Shown one piece after another: positions 7,019 to 15,518 of a DNA stretch of 21,820 bases. Position 1 is the stretch's first letter. Each line of letters opens with the position of its first letter. Source of the DNA: Veillonella sp. (GTDB taxonomy: Bacteria; Bacillota; Negativicutes; Veillonellales; Veillonellaceae); the NCBI GenBank assembly GCA_022737715.1, contig JAIITD010000017.1:1-21820 (forward strand), read 5' to 3'. The notes beneath the pieces are model-generated. The model ran no database searches and had not been told where the DNA came from. It saw only the letters and a program-made list of their open reading frames with translations. The translations under genes and the position numbers were made by a program.

Positions 7019-8261
7019 AAGTGCTGCCGTTGAGGTGCGTGAACGTTTCTCGTTTGAGAAGAACGAGGTAGAAAGCGCCTTAAACCGACTCTATGAGTAC
7101 GAAAAAATTTCAGAATGCGTCATCCTATCGACGTGCAATCGTACGGAAATTTATGCCGTATTAGAAGATGTACAATCTCCTAAAGCGTATATGCTCGACG
7201 TATTACAGCATTTAAAACATGCCGATACAATTGATGAATCTGCATTTTTCTTCTATGAAGAAAAAGCTTGCATAGAACATCTATTCCGCGTATCTGCTAG
7301 CCTTGACTCCCTAGTGTTGGGGGAAGGTCAAATCCTTAGTCAATTAAAGGGTGCCTATATCGCTGCCTATAGTGCAGGCTTTACGGGAACCGTATTTAAT
7401 ATCTTGTTCCAACGTGCTATTGGGGTTGGTAAAAAGGTACGAACCAATACAGGCATTGCGAATACACCTGTATCTGTGAGTTACACGGCGGTTAACTTGG
7501 CGGAAGATAGCCTAGACAAACCACTTTCAGAAGCAACAGTCCTCATCTTAGGGGCGGGTACCATGAGTGAGTTAACAGCTACACATCTACAAGCAAAGGG
7601 TGTAAAAACCATATTTGTATCCAATCGGACTTTCACCAAAGCGGAAGCATTAGCGAAGAAATTTAATGGGCAAGCCATCAAATTAGATCACTATGTAGAA
7701 CAAGCGGAACATGCAGATATCATCATTACATCGACGGGGGCACCGCATTATATTATTGGTGAAAAAGAGGCCAAACGCATTGCCGCATTGCGCCATGGAC
7801 GTCCAATCGTCATGATTGATATTGCAGTGCCACGTGATATTGATCCTGTCGTAGCAGATATCGAAGGCGTGTACCTATTCAACATCGATGCCCTTGAAAG
7901 CGTTGTAGAAGAGAATAAACAACAACGTGAAGAAGAAGCTAAGCGTGCTGAACCGATTATTCACGAAGCTATCGATGAAGTGCTAGAAAAGTTTAGTTAT
8001 TTATCCGTACGTCCTATGATGGCATTATTGACGGATAAGGCTGACCGCATTCGTCGTCGTGAATTACATCGAGCACTGGCTAAATTGCCGGATATTTCCG
8101 ATAAAGAGCGTCGTATCATTGATTCTATGAGTCGTATGATTGTTAGAAAAATGCTAAGAGAACCGATGATTCATTTCAATGAAATCGCCGGTACACAAGA
8201 AGAAGGTTTATATTGGGATTTATTCAAAGATATGTTTAATCTCGAGAAAGAAGGCTCGTAG
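6987..8261 (+). CDS. hemA: Glutamyl-tRNA reductase
   Basis: The 424-aa product reduces glutamyl-tRNA(Glu) to glutamate-1-semialdehyde with NADPH, the first committed step of the C5 route to 5-aminolevulinate. It has the N-terminal LGLNHRSAAVEVRERFSF segment and the catalytic cysteine C50 in LSTCNRTEIYAV. The SLDSLVLGEGQILSQLKGAY region is followed by an NADPH-binding Rossmann domain (VLILGAGTMSELTA, about residue 185 onward). A C-terminal helical dimerisation domain completes the protein, and its length is normal. The start lies inside the end of the upstream gene and has GAGGAG in front of it. One base separates its stop from the hemC start. Confidence 0.95.
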   Translation: MQLVVLGLNHRSAAVEVRERFSFEKNEVESALNRLYEYEKISECVILSTCNRTEIYAVLEDVQSPKAYMLDVLQHLKHADTIDESAFFFYEEKACIEHLFRVSASLDSLVLGEGQILSQLKGAYIAAYSAGFTGTVFNILFQRAIGVGKKVRTNTGIANTPVSVSYTAVNLAEDSLDKPLSEATVLILGAGTMSELTATHLQAKGVKTIFVSNRTFTKAEALAKKFNGQAIKLDHYVEQAEHADIIITSTGAPHYIIGEKEAKRIAALRHGRPIVMIDIAVPRDIDPVVADIEGVYLFNIDALESVVEENKQQREEEAKRAEPIIHEAIDEVLEKFSYLSVRPMMALLTDKADRIRRRELHRALAKLPDISDKERRIIDSMSRMIVRKMLREPMIHFNEIAGTQEEGLYWDLFKDMFNLEKEGS

Positions 8262-8262
8262 T

Positions 8263-9201
8263 ATGAGGAACCACATTAGAATTGGGACTCGAAAGAGTGC
8301 TCTTGCCTTATGGCAGTCAGAATATGTAAAAAGTGAATTGCAACGCTTATACCCAGGGGTTACCGTAGAACTAGTTCACTTTAACACTAAGGGAGACCGC
8401 ATTTTGAATAAGCCTCTTGCAGAAGTAGGTGGCAAAGGTTTATTTACCGCCGAATTAGAGGCTGCTATGTATGCAGGCGACATCGATATTGCCGTTCATA
8501 GCCTAAAAGATATGCCTACAGAATTACCAGAAGGCCTTACATTAGGTGCCATTTCTAAACGGGAAGTACCATTCGATGCCTTGGTAAGCCCTAAGTACAA
8601 AACGTTGGACCAATTACCACAAGGGGCACGCATTGGCACCAGTAGTTTACGTCGTCAAGCACAACTATTGCATCGCCGTCCAGATCTACAAATCGAAGTG
8701 ATTCGTGGCAATGTACAAACCCGTCTTGGCAAGATTGAAATAGAAGGCCTCGATGGCGTCGTATTAGCACAAGCCGGCCTAAAACGCCTTGGATTAGATG
8801 ATAGAATCACACAAGTCTTTACGGCGGATGAAATGATTCCTGCTGTGGGTCAAGGTGCTTTGGCTATTGAATGTCGCAGTAACGATACTGAGATGTTAGA
8901 TATGCTTTCAAAAATAGACGACGAACCAACACGCCTTGCCGTTGAAGGGGAACGTAGCTTCTTGAATCAACTCAATGGGGGCTGCCAAGTGCCGATGGGC
9001 GTATACGGAACTGTTGAAAAAGGACAGCTTAATTTGAAAGCGCTCATTGCATCCTTAGATGGTAAAACTGTATATGAAGGAGAATTGTCTGGACCTGCTA
9101 AGAAAGGGGTTATGTTAGGCAAAAACCTTGCGAAAGCCTTATATGAAGAAGGGGGCAAACACATTGTGGAAGCCCTTGTTAAGGAGGGAATCATAAAATG
9201 A
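8263..9201 (+). CDS. hemC: Porphobilinogen deaminase (hydroxymethylbilane synthase)
   Basis: The 312-aa product joins four porphobilinogen molecules into hydroxymethylbilane. The ATG at 8263 gives the normal family length and begins RNHIRIGTRKSALALWQ. An upstream in-frame start at 8179 would lie inside hemA and add a tail that is not family-like. Conserved features are HFNTKGDRIL, the VGGKGLFTAELEAA segment, AVHSLKDMPTELP, GTSSLRRQAQL, RGNVQTRLGK and the C-terminal cysteine C241 in NGGCQVPMG, which carries the dipyrromethane cofactor. The gene starts one base after the hemA stop, and its own stop overlaps the next start (ATGA). Confidence 0.95.
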   Translation: MRNHIRIGTRKSALALWQSEYVKSELQRLYPGVTVELVHFNTKGDRILNKPLAEVGGKGLFTAELEAAMYAGDIDIAVHSLKDMPTELPEGLTLGAISKREVPFDALVSPKYKTLDQLPQGARIGTSSLRRQAQLLHRRPDLQIEVIRGNVQTRLGKIEIEGLDGVVLAQAGLKRLGLDDRITQVFTADEMIPAVGQGALAIECRSNDTEMLDMLSKIDDEPTRLAVEGERSFLNQLNGGCQVPMGVYGTVEKGQLNLKALIASLDGKTVYEGELSGPAKKGVMLGKNLAKALYEEGGKHIVEALVKEGIIK

Positions 9202-10712
9202 CAGGTTTAGTATATTTGATCGGCGCAGGCCCTGGAGATTCTAAATTAATCACCGTAAAAGGTAAGGAATGCATCGAACGTGCAGATGTTATCGTATATG
9301 ATTATTTAGCGGATGCTCATCTATTAGAATGGGCTAGACCTGATGCAGAATTGATTTATGCAGGGAAACAATGCAAAGACCATACCATGCACCAATGGGA
9401 AATTAACGAATTATTGGTAAAAAAAGGTAAAGAAGGCAAAATCGTAGCCCGCTTAAAGGGCGGTGATCCGCTCGTATTTGGTCGCGGTGGGGAAGAAGCA
9501 ATGGCCCTTCGTGAGGCTGGTGTTCCTTTTGAATTTGTACCAGGTGTTACATCGCCTATCGCAGCGCCTGCCTATGCAGGTATTCCTGTAACACAACGCG
9601 CTATGGCTACATCCTTTGCGGTTGTTACCGGTCATGAAGACCCAACAAAAGCGGTGTCTGGTATTCATTGGGAAGGTCTTGCAACAGCAGTGGATACACT
9701 TTGCTTTGTTATGGGCGTAGGCAATTTGCCTACCATCGCAGAAAAATTGATGGCCCATGGCCGTCCGGCCAATACACCAGTGGCACTTGTTCGCTGGGGG
9801 ACTAAACCATTTCAAGAGGTGCTCGTATCTACACTAGAACATGTTGTGGAAGATGTGGAAAAGGCACAACTAAAAGCGCCAGCTATCATCGTCGTAGGCG
9901 ATGTTGTAAACTTGCGTGAACAATTGCAATGGTTCGATAATAAGCCATTGTTCGGTAAAACGATTGTGGTTACGCGCGCTCGTTCTCAAGCTAGCAAATT
10001 CCGCGATATGCTCATGAACCAAGGCGCCAATGTTATCCAAGCGGCAGCTATTAAAACAGAGCCTGTAGAATTATTTGATGAAGATAAACGCTTATTGCAT
10101 GGCGTAGATCGTTATTCTTGTGTTGTATTCACATCGGCTGAAGGGGTACGCTACTTCTTTGATGCATTGTACGGGGAAGGTAAAGATGCTCGTTCCTTAG
10201 GCTATGCTAAGGTATGTGCTATCGGCAGTGCTACAGCTAAGGCGTTGACTAATTATGGCATTACACCGGATATCATTCCTGTAGATTATAAGGCTGAATC
10301 TGTTGTAGACGCATTGAAACAACATGTTAAACCTAGACATACAGTGTTGTTAATTCAACCGAAGAAGGCTCGTGAAGTGATTCCTCGTGAATTGCGCCAC
10401 CTAGATATCGACGTAGATATCTTGCGCTTGTATGAAACACAACAAGACACATCTCAACAAGAGGCTTTAGTAGATGCGTTGCAACATGGTCATGTCGACT
10501 ATATTACATTTACTAGCTCCTCTACAGTTACCAATACATTAGATCTATTGGGCGAAGATGCGCTTTCACTATTAGAACATACAAAAATTGCGTGTATCGG
10601 ACCTATTACGGCCGCTACTGCTATGAGCGCTGGTTTAAAGGTGGATATCATTAGCCCTGTATATACTACAGAAGGTCTTGTGGACACAATTGTGAAAGAC
10701 TGCGCTAACTAA
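9198..10712 (+). CDS. cobA-hemD: Fused uroporphyrinogen-III C-methyltransferase and uroporphyrinogen-III synthase
   Basis: The 504-aa product has two domains. Residues about 1-245 are a SUMT-type SAM methyltransferase: GAGPGDSKLITVKG near the N-terminus, RLKGGDPLVFGRGGEE at about 85-100, and PGVTSPIAAPAYAGIPVTQR. Residues about 250-504 are HemD (GKTIVVTRARSQASKFRDML; VVFTSAEGVRYFF; YITFTSSSTVTN; ACIGPITAATA). HemD closes hydroxymethylbilane into uroporphyrinogen III, and the methyltransferase then adds two methyl groups to give precorrin-2. The fusion channels the pathway toward siroheme and cobalamin, and is a known arrangement in clostridia and Negativicutes. Its start overlaps hemC by 4 nt. 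Confidence 0.94.
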   Translation: MTGLVYLIGAGPGDSKLITVKGKECIERADVIVYDYLADAHLLEWARPDAELIYAGKQCKDHTMHQWEINELLVKKGKEGKIVARLKGGDPLVFGRGGEEAMALREAGVPFEFVPGVTSPIAAPAYAGIPVTQRAMATSFAVVTGHEDPTKAVSGIHWEGLATAVDTLCFVMGVGNLPTIAEKLMAHGRPANTPVALVRWGTKPFQEVLVSTLEHVVEDVEKAQLKAPAIIVVGDVVNLREQLQWFDNKPLFGKTIVVTRARSQASKFRDMLMNQGANVIQAAAIKTEPVELFDEDKRLLHGVDRYSCVVFTSAEGVRYFFDALYGEGKDARSLGYAKVCAIGSATAKALTNYGITPDIIPVDYKAESVVDALKQHVKPRHTVLLIQPKKAREVIPRELRHLDIDVDILRLYETQQDTSQQEALVDALQHGHVDYITFTSSSTVTNTLDLLGEDALSLLEHTKIACIGPITAATAMSAGLKVDIISPVYTTEGLVDTIVKDCAN

Positions 10713-10748
10713 TTATTGTCATTATTAAACGGAAGAAGGAAATTTACT

Positions 10749-11723
10749 ATGTACGATTTAACATATCGTCCTCGCCGTTTGCGCACTTCTCCAGAAATGC
10801 GTGATTTAGTACGAGAAACAACATTAGATACAACTGATTTAATTTATCCATTATTCATCGTTCCTGGTGAAGGTATAAAAAAAGAAATCGACACATTGCC
10901 AGGCCAATATCATTTATCCGTAGATGAAGCGGTAAAGGTTGCTCAAGAAGCGTATGACCTCGGCATTCGTGGCGTAGAAATCTTTGGTATCCCTACCTAT
11001 AAGGACGAACAAGGTTCCTCCGCATGGGATATGTCTCAACCTGTACAACAAGCGATTACAGCCATCCGTGAAGCGGTGCCAAATCTCTTGGTTATTGCGG
11101 ATGTATGCTTATGTCAATATACATCTACAGGTCACTGCGGTATGATTGACCACCACGAAATTTTGAATGATGAAACATTGCCTTTATTGTGCAAGGTTGC
11201 GGTTAGCCAAGCACAAGCTGGTGCCCATATGGTAGCGCCATCTGATATGATGGATGGCCGTGTTGGTGCTATTCGTGAAGCTCTCGATGAAGCTGGTTTC
11301 ACCAATGTATCTATCATGAGTTATGCTGCAAAATATGCATCTGCCTATTATGGTCCATTCCGTGGCGCTGTTAATTCGGCTCCACAATTTGGGGACCGTA
11401 AATCCTACCAAATGGATCCGGCCAATCGCTTAGAAGCAATGCGTGAAATTGAACTCGATATCGCTGAAGGTACGGATATCATCATGATTAAACCGGTATT
11501 GTGCTACTTAGATATCGTTCGCGAAGCACGTGACCGTTATGAATTGCCATTGGCTGTCTACAATGTATCCGGCGAATATGCTATGGTTAAAACGGCTGCA
11601 GCTGCTGGTCTTATCGATGAACAACGCCTTGTTATGGAAACGATGCTCTCCATGAAACGTGCCGGTGCTAAGATTATCATTACATACCATGCCCTTGATG
11701 TGGCACGTTGGCTTAAACAATAA
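10749..11723 (+). CDS. hemB: Delta-aminolevulinic acid dehydratase (porphobilinogen synthase)
   Basis: The 324-aa product condenses two 5-aminolevulinate molecules to porphobilinogen. The ATG at 10749 gives the usual length (MYDLTYRPRRLR) with GGAAGAAGGA upstream; the longer in-frame TTG start at 10716 is less likely. The zinc-type cysteine triad is visible as C120, C122 and C130 in DVCLCQYTSTGHCG. The two active-site lysines are K195 (AAKYASAYYGPFR) and K248 (IMIKPVLCYLDIV), the latter being the Schiff-base lysine. Magnesium-only members lack these cysteines, so this one should be zinc dependent. It sits between cobA-hemD and hemL in the same operon. Confidence 0.95.
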   Translation: MYDLTYRPRRLRTSPEMRDLVRETTLDTTDLIYPLFIVPGEGIKKEIDTLPGQYHLSVDEAVKVAQEAYDLGIRGVEIFGIPTYKDEQGSSAWDMSQPVQQAITAIREAVPNLLVIADVCLCQYTSTGHCGMIDHHEILNDETLPLLCKVAVSQAQAGAHMVAPSDMMDGRVGAIREALDEAGFTNVSIMSYAAKYASAYYGPFRGAVNSAPQFGDRKSYQMDPANRLEAMREIELDIAEGTDIIMIKPVLCYLDIVREARDRYELPLAVYNVSGEYAMVKTAAAAGLIDEQRLVMETMLSMKRAGAKIIITYHALDVARWLKQ

Positions 11724-11732
11724 GGAGTGACT

Positions 11733-13034
11733 ATGTTACAACTAGGTAAATCAGAAAAAGCATTTGACGAAGCTAAACGATATATGCCGGGTGGCGTTAA
11801 TAGTCCTGTTCGCTCCTATCGTAGCGTAGGCTCAAACCCTCCATTCATTAGCTCTGCTAGTGGTAGCCGTATCTATGATATCGATAACAACGAATACATC
11901 GACTATGTGTTGAGCTGGGGACCTATGATTCTAGGCCATGCGAATCCTGAGGTCGTAGCTAGCTTGCAAGAGGCCATTCCTCGTGGCACAAGCTATGGGG
12001 CGCCTACACTATTAGAAACGGAATTGGCTAAAAAAATCCAAGCCTTCATGCCATCCATGGAAATGGTTCGCCTCGTTAGCTCCGGTACAGAGGCGACCAT
12101 GAGTGCATTGCGCGTCGCTCGTGGGTATACGGGCCGCGACCGTATTGTTAAATTTGTTGGCTGTTACCATGGTCATAGTGATTCTCTATTGGTGAAAGCT
12201 GGCTCTGGCCTCGCTACATTTGGCGTACCAGATAGCCCTGGCGTACCAAAGGGCGTTGCAGAAAATACCATCACATTACCATACAATGATATTGATGCGG
12301 TTAAACAATTATTCGATGAAATAGGCGATACCATTGCATGTATTATCGTAGAACCTGTTGCGGGCAATATGGGCTGTGTGCCTCCAGTAGAAGGATTCCT
12401 TGAAACCTTGCGCGAGGTCACAAAGGCGCATGGTGCCCTATTGATCTTTGACGAAGTTATGTGTGGTTTCCGTGCTAGTAGCGGTGGGGCACAAAAATTA
12501 TACAATATTAAACCTGATTTGACTTGCCTCGGTAAGATTGTTGGCGGTGGTATGCCTCTCGCTGTATTTGGCGGTTCTAGCAAAATTATGAGCGAAGTAG
12601 CACCATCCGGTCCTATCTACCAAGCCGGTACATTGAGTGGTAACCCTGTGGCCGTAACGGCAGGCCTTGCTACATTATCCATGTTGCAACGGGACCCAAC
12701 CATCTTTAAACAAGTGGAAGATAGCACAAAAGCATTGTGCAATGGTCTTGAAGAATTGGCTAAGAAATATAATGTGCCAGCCGTAGTACAACGCGTAGGA
12801 TCCATGTTTACCTTGTTCTTTACCGATAAACCAGTTCACAATTTTGACGATGCTAGTGCATGCAATGCGGACCATTTCAAGACATTCTTCCATCATAACT
12901 TGAGCCATGGTATTTACTATGCGCCAAGTCCATTTGAAAGCAACTTTGTGTCCATGTGCCATAAGGGTGCAGAAATCGATAAAACCTTGGCTGTCGCAGA
13001 GGAAGCTTTCAAAATGATCAGTGAAACACTGTAA
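11733..13034 (+). CDS. hemL: Glutamate-1-semialdehyde 2,1-aminomutase
   Basis: The 433-aa product is a class-III aminotransferase that converts glutamate-1-semialdehyde to 5-aminolevulinate. It shows MPGGVNSPVRSYRSVG at the N-terminus, the SSGTEATMSALRVARGYTGRDRIVKF substrate/PLP region, LIFDEVMCGFR, and the PLP lysine K268 in CLGKIVGGGMPLAVFGG. The ATG at 11733 is preceded by AAGGAG, which overlaps the hemB stop; the GTG six bases earlier falls inside that ribosome site region. The length is normal. This is the last biosynthetic gene of the operon, although it acts second in the pathway. Confidence 0.95.
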   Translation: MLQLGKSEKAFDEAKRYMPGGVNSPVRSYRSVGSNPPFISSASGSRIYDIDNNEYIDYVLSWGPMILGHANPEVVASLQEAIPRGTSYGAPTLLETELAKKIQAFMPSMEMVRLVSSGTEATMSALRVARGYTGRDRIVKFVGCYHGHSDSLLVKAGSGLATFGVPDSPGVPKGVAENTITLPYNDIDAVKQLFDEIGDTIACIIVEPVAGNMGCVPPVEGFLETLREVTKAHGALLIFDEVMCGFRASSGGAQKLYNIKPDLTCLGKIVGGGMPLAVFGGSSKIMSEVAPSGPIYQAGTLSGNPVAVTAGLATLSMLQRDPTIFKQVEDSTKALCNGLEELAKKYNVPAVVQRVGSMFTLFFTDKPVHNFDDASACNADHFKTFFHHNLSHGIYYAPSPFESNFVSMCHKGAEIDKTLAVAEEAFKMISETL

Positions 13035-13067
13035 TACTATGTGACGTAATCGATGTAGGTGATGAAC

Positions 13068-13514
13068 ATGCAATTTTACAAGAACTTAAAACGGGCTCGC
13101 GTACGCATGGGAAAGAGCCAAATCGAAGTCGCCAAGGCTGTAGGCATTAGTAATGCGGCGCTGTCCAATTACGAGACTGGCTATAGAGAACCAGACCTCG
13201 ATACACTGTGTGCGCTGGCTCGCTACTATGAGCTGACCTTAGATGAGCTCGTGAATGTTACGAATGAACAACCAGAACGCATCTGTGATATTAGCACCGT
13301 TGTGAAAGATAAACATATTAAGTTCAAAGAGGACTTGTATGAATTAAAAGAATCGCAAAAGAAGGTTCTATTGCGAGAACTGGATACAGTGTTTGAAAAG
13401 TTTCAACGATCTCGTATAACATCCATCAAAGAAGGCACCTCACATCGTCATCCCCATATCAATCGGGGAGGGCTATTGGGGGCAAACCTGGCCGCGAGTC
13501 GCGGGAAAAAATGA
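13068..13514 (+). CDS. XRE-family helix-turn-helix regulator
   Basis: The 148-aa product has an N-terminal Cro/C1-type HTH at about residues 5-60 (LKRARVRMGKSQIEVAKAVGISNAALSNYE; DLDTLCALARYYELTLDELVNV). A mostly charged, probably helical region follows (about 75-115), then a short basic Gly-rich tail. The ATG at 13068 lies six bases after AGGTG and is preferred over the ATG at 13062, which touches that site. The gene is 33 nt after hemL in the same direction, so it may be the last gene of the tetrapyrrole operon and could autoregulate it, but this is only positional inference. The repeat at 6299-6350 is one possible target. Confidence 0.85.
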   Translation: MQFYKNLKRARVRMGKSQIEVAKAVGISNAALSNYETGYREPDLDTLCALARYYELTLDELVNVTNEQPERICDISTVVKDKHIKFKEDLYELKESQKKVLLRELDTVFEKFQRSRITSIKEGTSHRHPHINRGGLLGANLAASRGKK

Positions 13515-13635
13515 TAAGATAATATTGACAGCCATACGGATATACCATATACTGAACTTGTGAACATTATAGTGTGTCTTTAGCTAGACTTTGGACGTGC
13601 TCATAACTGTTTGCACCATAAAACAATAATAAAAG

Positions 13636-13689
13636 GAGCCTAGATGGTCGTTTATAGATTTGCTATGAACGTCATCTAGGCTCTTTTTT
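13636..13689 (+). terminator. Terminator between the XRE gene and the SIR2 gene, probably bidirectional
   Basis: GAGCCTAGATG (13636-13646) pairs perfectly with CATCTAGGCTC (13673-13683) around a 26-nt loop. It is followed by TTTTTT on the plus strand. On the minus strand the same hairpin is followed by CCTTTTATT, so it can also stop the convergent SIR2 transcript. It lies in the about 200-nt gap that separates the operon from the oppositely oriented SIR2 gene. Confidence 0.85.
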
Positions 13690-13717
13690 GCTTTTGAATT
13701 ATCTATGTAGTTGAAAT

Positions 13718-15301
13718 TTATGATCTACCAAATTTTAGCCAATCATAAAATCTGATTAATCTCTTAAAGGCCGTAGAAATTCTAGGGGCTGAAAAGACAT
13801 CAGGAATTTCATGATATGTAGTATCTAGAAATGTGTAAAGTTCATCAATATTAATATTATCTTGTGGAAGATATTGTATTTCAGAGATTGCCTTATCAGT
13901 AGGATATGTATTAATAATTGTTTGGACTGTATCATTAGTATAATTTCGCTTGTATTTGGTATCAATTAGGGTCTTATTTAATAGTTTATCAATATCCTCA
14001 GTTCCTGCATTTTCAGGAACTCCTATGTTTAAGTTATTCTCAATTTCTGGATAAGAATGAGTTGCCTCTGTTAGTAGCTTATAGGCTGGTAATTTATTAT
14101 TGGCCTTATAGACTTTAGGATAAGCATATGTCAATAAATCATCTGCTGTGAATTTTAGCGTATCATATAGGATGTTAAGATACCAATCTTTTGCGTCTAT
14201 GCCCGTTAGGCCTAATAATGATCGTGTTCCAGGTTTTGATAATGTAAATACTAAATCATCAGGTTTAACATGCGTATCATCAATATTGACAAGAATGTTT
14301 TTTACTTTTGTAGTCGTTAGGGTATGTTCATAAAATGATTCACGATATAATCGTAATAATTTTATAGGAACAGATGGCTTTAGTGTTTGTAATGCTTCAT
14401 ATAGGTCACCGTAGTTACGCAACTCAATATTAATCATGGGGATATGTATTTGGTTAACTTCATACTGGTTGAGTTGAATTTTTATATCCGAATTATCATC
14501 TTTGGCCCGTGTTATCATAATAAATCGATTACTTAACTTTTCTAACGCCTTAGTATCAAGACAAGCAGCGATATCAGATATGATTTTTCTTATATTTGGA
14601 TCAGATAGGGAATATCCCATGAATATAATAGGATACTCAATAAAGATAGTAAGTAGTTTAGCTGCTAAATACTTTGATTGTTCATCAAATTTAGTATAAT
14701 CAGCTTTGTTGATTACGATTGTATTCGGATCACTAACGGAACCATGAATTTTATAAATTTCCCCTAATTGTTGTAATGATGAGAATAACAAATCTTTTTG
14801 ACTGACATAGGTTTTAAAATCAGGCATCATATCCTCTATATAGGTGTCATAATTGGTAGTGATAATACCAGATATATTATTAGCTAATACTTCCTTTAAT
14901 AGTTGTTCTTCATTTTCATATTCTGAATTATGAAGCATGATGCCTTGCAGATATTCGGCAATGGCACACTTGAAAGGAGAGGTTCCTTGTTTGATAAAGT
15001 CTTTAGACGTTGTGGACATTTCGAATAAGTCTTGATTAGAAAACCATTGATTATCAAATTCATATCCGATAATACTTCCTAATAGTGAGTAGTCATTATT
15101 GGCTTGACGCTTATAATTGGCATAGGCAAATTCATTACTTGGATTTAATAGATTAGAAAAATATTCTAATAATAAATCCCAACTAGGCAGGTTACAATAA
15201 CGACGTGTTATACCTGAGCCAATAAATAAAAATGGTGTAGTATTAAATGAACTGACAATATTGAGTAATTTTTCTTTGGTTGATTCTGTTTGCAGATTCA
15301 T
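13718..15301 (-). CDS. Stand-alone SIR2-domain protein, candidate NADase of phage defence
   Basis: The 527-aa product has an N-terminal SIR2-like domain (about residues 10-300). The expected motifs are all present: FIGSGIT with GSG at 28-30, the substrate-site asparagine N150 in ITTNYDTYIED, the catalytic-type histidine H186 in YKIHGSVSDP, and IIFMGYSLSDPNIRKI near 225-240. No Zn-binding CXXC pairs typical of deacetylase sirtuins are seen, which fits the SIR2_2-like NADase group of defence proteins. Residues about 300-527 match no domain I recognise and may act as sensor or oligomerisation region. The start has a perfect AAGGAGG upstream on the minus strand. It is the only minus-strand gene here, is visibly more A+T-rich than the hem genes, and has no obvious partner gene (no TIR, ThsB or HerA neighbour). 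Confidence 0.85.
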   Translation of the reverse strand: MNLQTESTKEKLLNIVSSFNTTPFLFIGSGITRRYCNLPSWDLLLEYFSNLLNPSNEFAYANYKRQANNDYSLLGSIIGYEFDNQWFSNQDLFEMSTTSKDFIKQGTSPFKCAIAEYLQGIMLHNSEYENEEQLLKEVLANNISGIITTNYDTYIEDMMPDFKTYVSQKDLLFSSLQQLGEIYKIHGSVSDPNTIVINKADYTKFDEQSKYLAAKLLTIFIEYPIIFMGYSLSDPNIRKIISDIAACLDTKALEKLSNRFIMITRAKDDNSDIKIQLNQYEVNQIHIPMINIELRNYGDLYEALQTLKPSVPIKLLRLYRESFYEHTLTTTKVKNILVNIDDTHVKPDDLVFTLSKPGTRSLLGLTGIDAKDWYLNILYDTLKFTADDLLTYAYPKVYKANNKLPAYKLLTEATHSYPEIENNLNIGVPENAGTEDIDKLLNKTLIDTKYKRNYTNDTVQTIINTYPTDKAISEIQYLPQDNINIDELYTFLDTTYHEIPDVFSAPRISTAFKRLIRFYDWLKFGRS

Positions 15302-15338
15302 AAAAATCCTCCTTCATAGCCCATATATCTATACTGTT

Positions 15339-15347
15339 AGTATAGCA
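15339..15347 (-). promoter_or_regulatory. Extended -10 promoter for the SIR2 gene
   Basis: Read on the minus strand the sequence is TGCTATACT: a -10 box TATACT preceded by the TGn of extended -10 promoters, located 38 bp before the SIR2 start codon. No good -35 box is visible. This is consistent with weak to moderate constitutive expression. Confidence 0.5.
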
Positions 15348-15374
15348 GAAAATGATAAACATAAATAGAGATTA

Positions 15375-15390
15375 ACAAACAAATGTTTGT
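15375..15390. repeat. Inverted repeat ACAAAC-N4-GTTTGT between SIR2 and the sigma-like gene
   Basis: A perfect 6-bp inverted repeat with a 4-bp centre lies upstream of both divergent genes. It may be an operator; nothing else supports this. Confidence 0.3.
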
Positions 15391-15459
15391 ATGATTTAAT
15401 ATAGTGAAAGTCGTTAACATAGTGAATCTATGTTTGTATTTTCTAGCCTATTCCTGTTT

Positions 15460-15487
15460 TTGCAATTCTTTCCACCTGCGGTATAGT
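15460..15487 (+). promoter_or_regulatory. Promoter of the sigma-like gene
   Basis: TTGCAA (15460-15465) and TATAGT (15482-15487) are spaced by 16 bp and lie 32 bp upstream of the start codon. Both boxes match 5 of 6 consensus bases. A short perfect palindrome TGCCCGGGCA (15495-15504) follows in the leader, just before the AGGAAAGGA ribosome site. Confidence 0.65.
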
Positions 15488-15518
15488 ACAACTGTGCCCG
15501 GGCAGGAAAGGATTTACA

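Noticed and set aside
8179..8262. Longer hemC start at 8179
   Set aside because: It lies inside hemA and adds a segment unlike the family; ATG 8263 gives the normal length and N-terminus.
10716..10748. Longer hemB start at a TTG codon
   Set aside because: The ATG at 10749 has a better ribosome site and gives the standard 324 residues.
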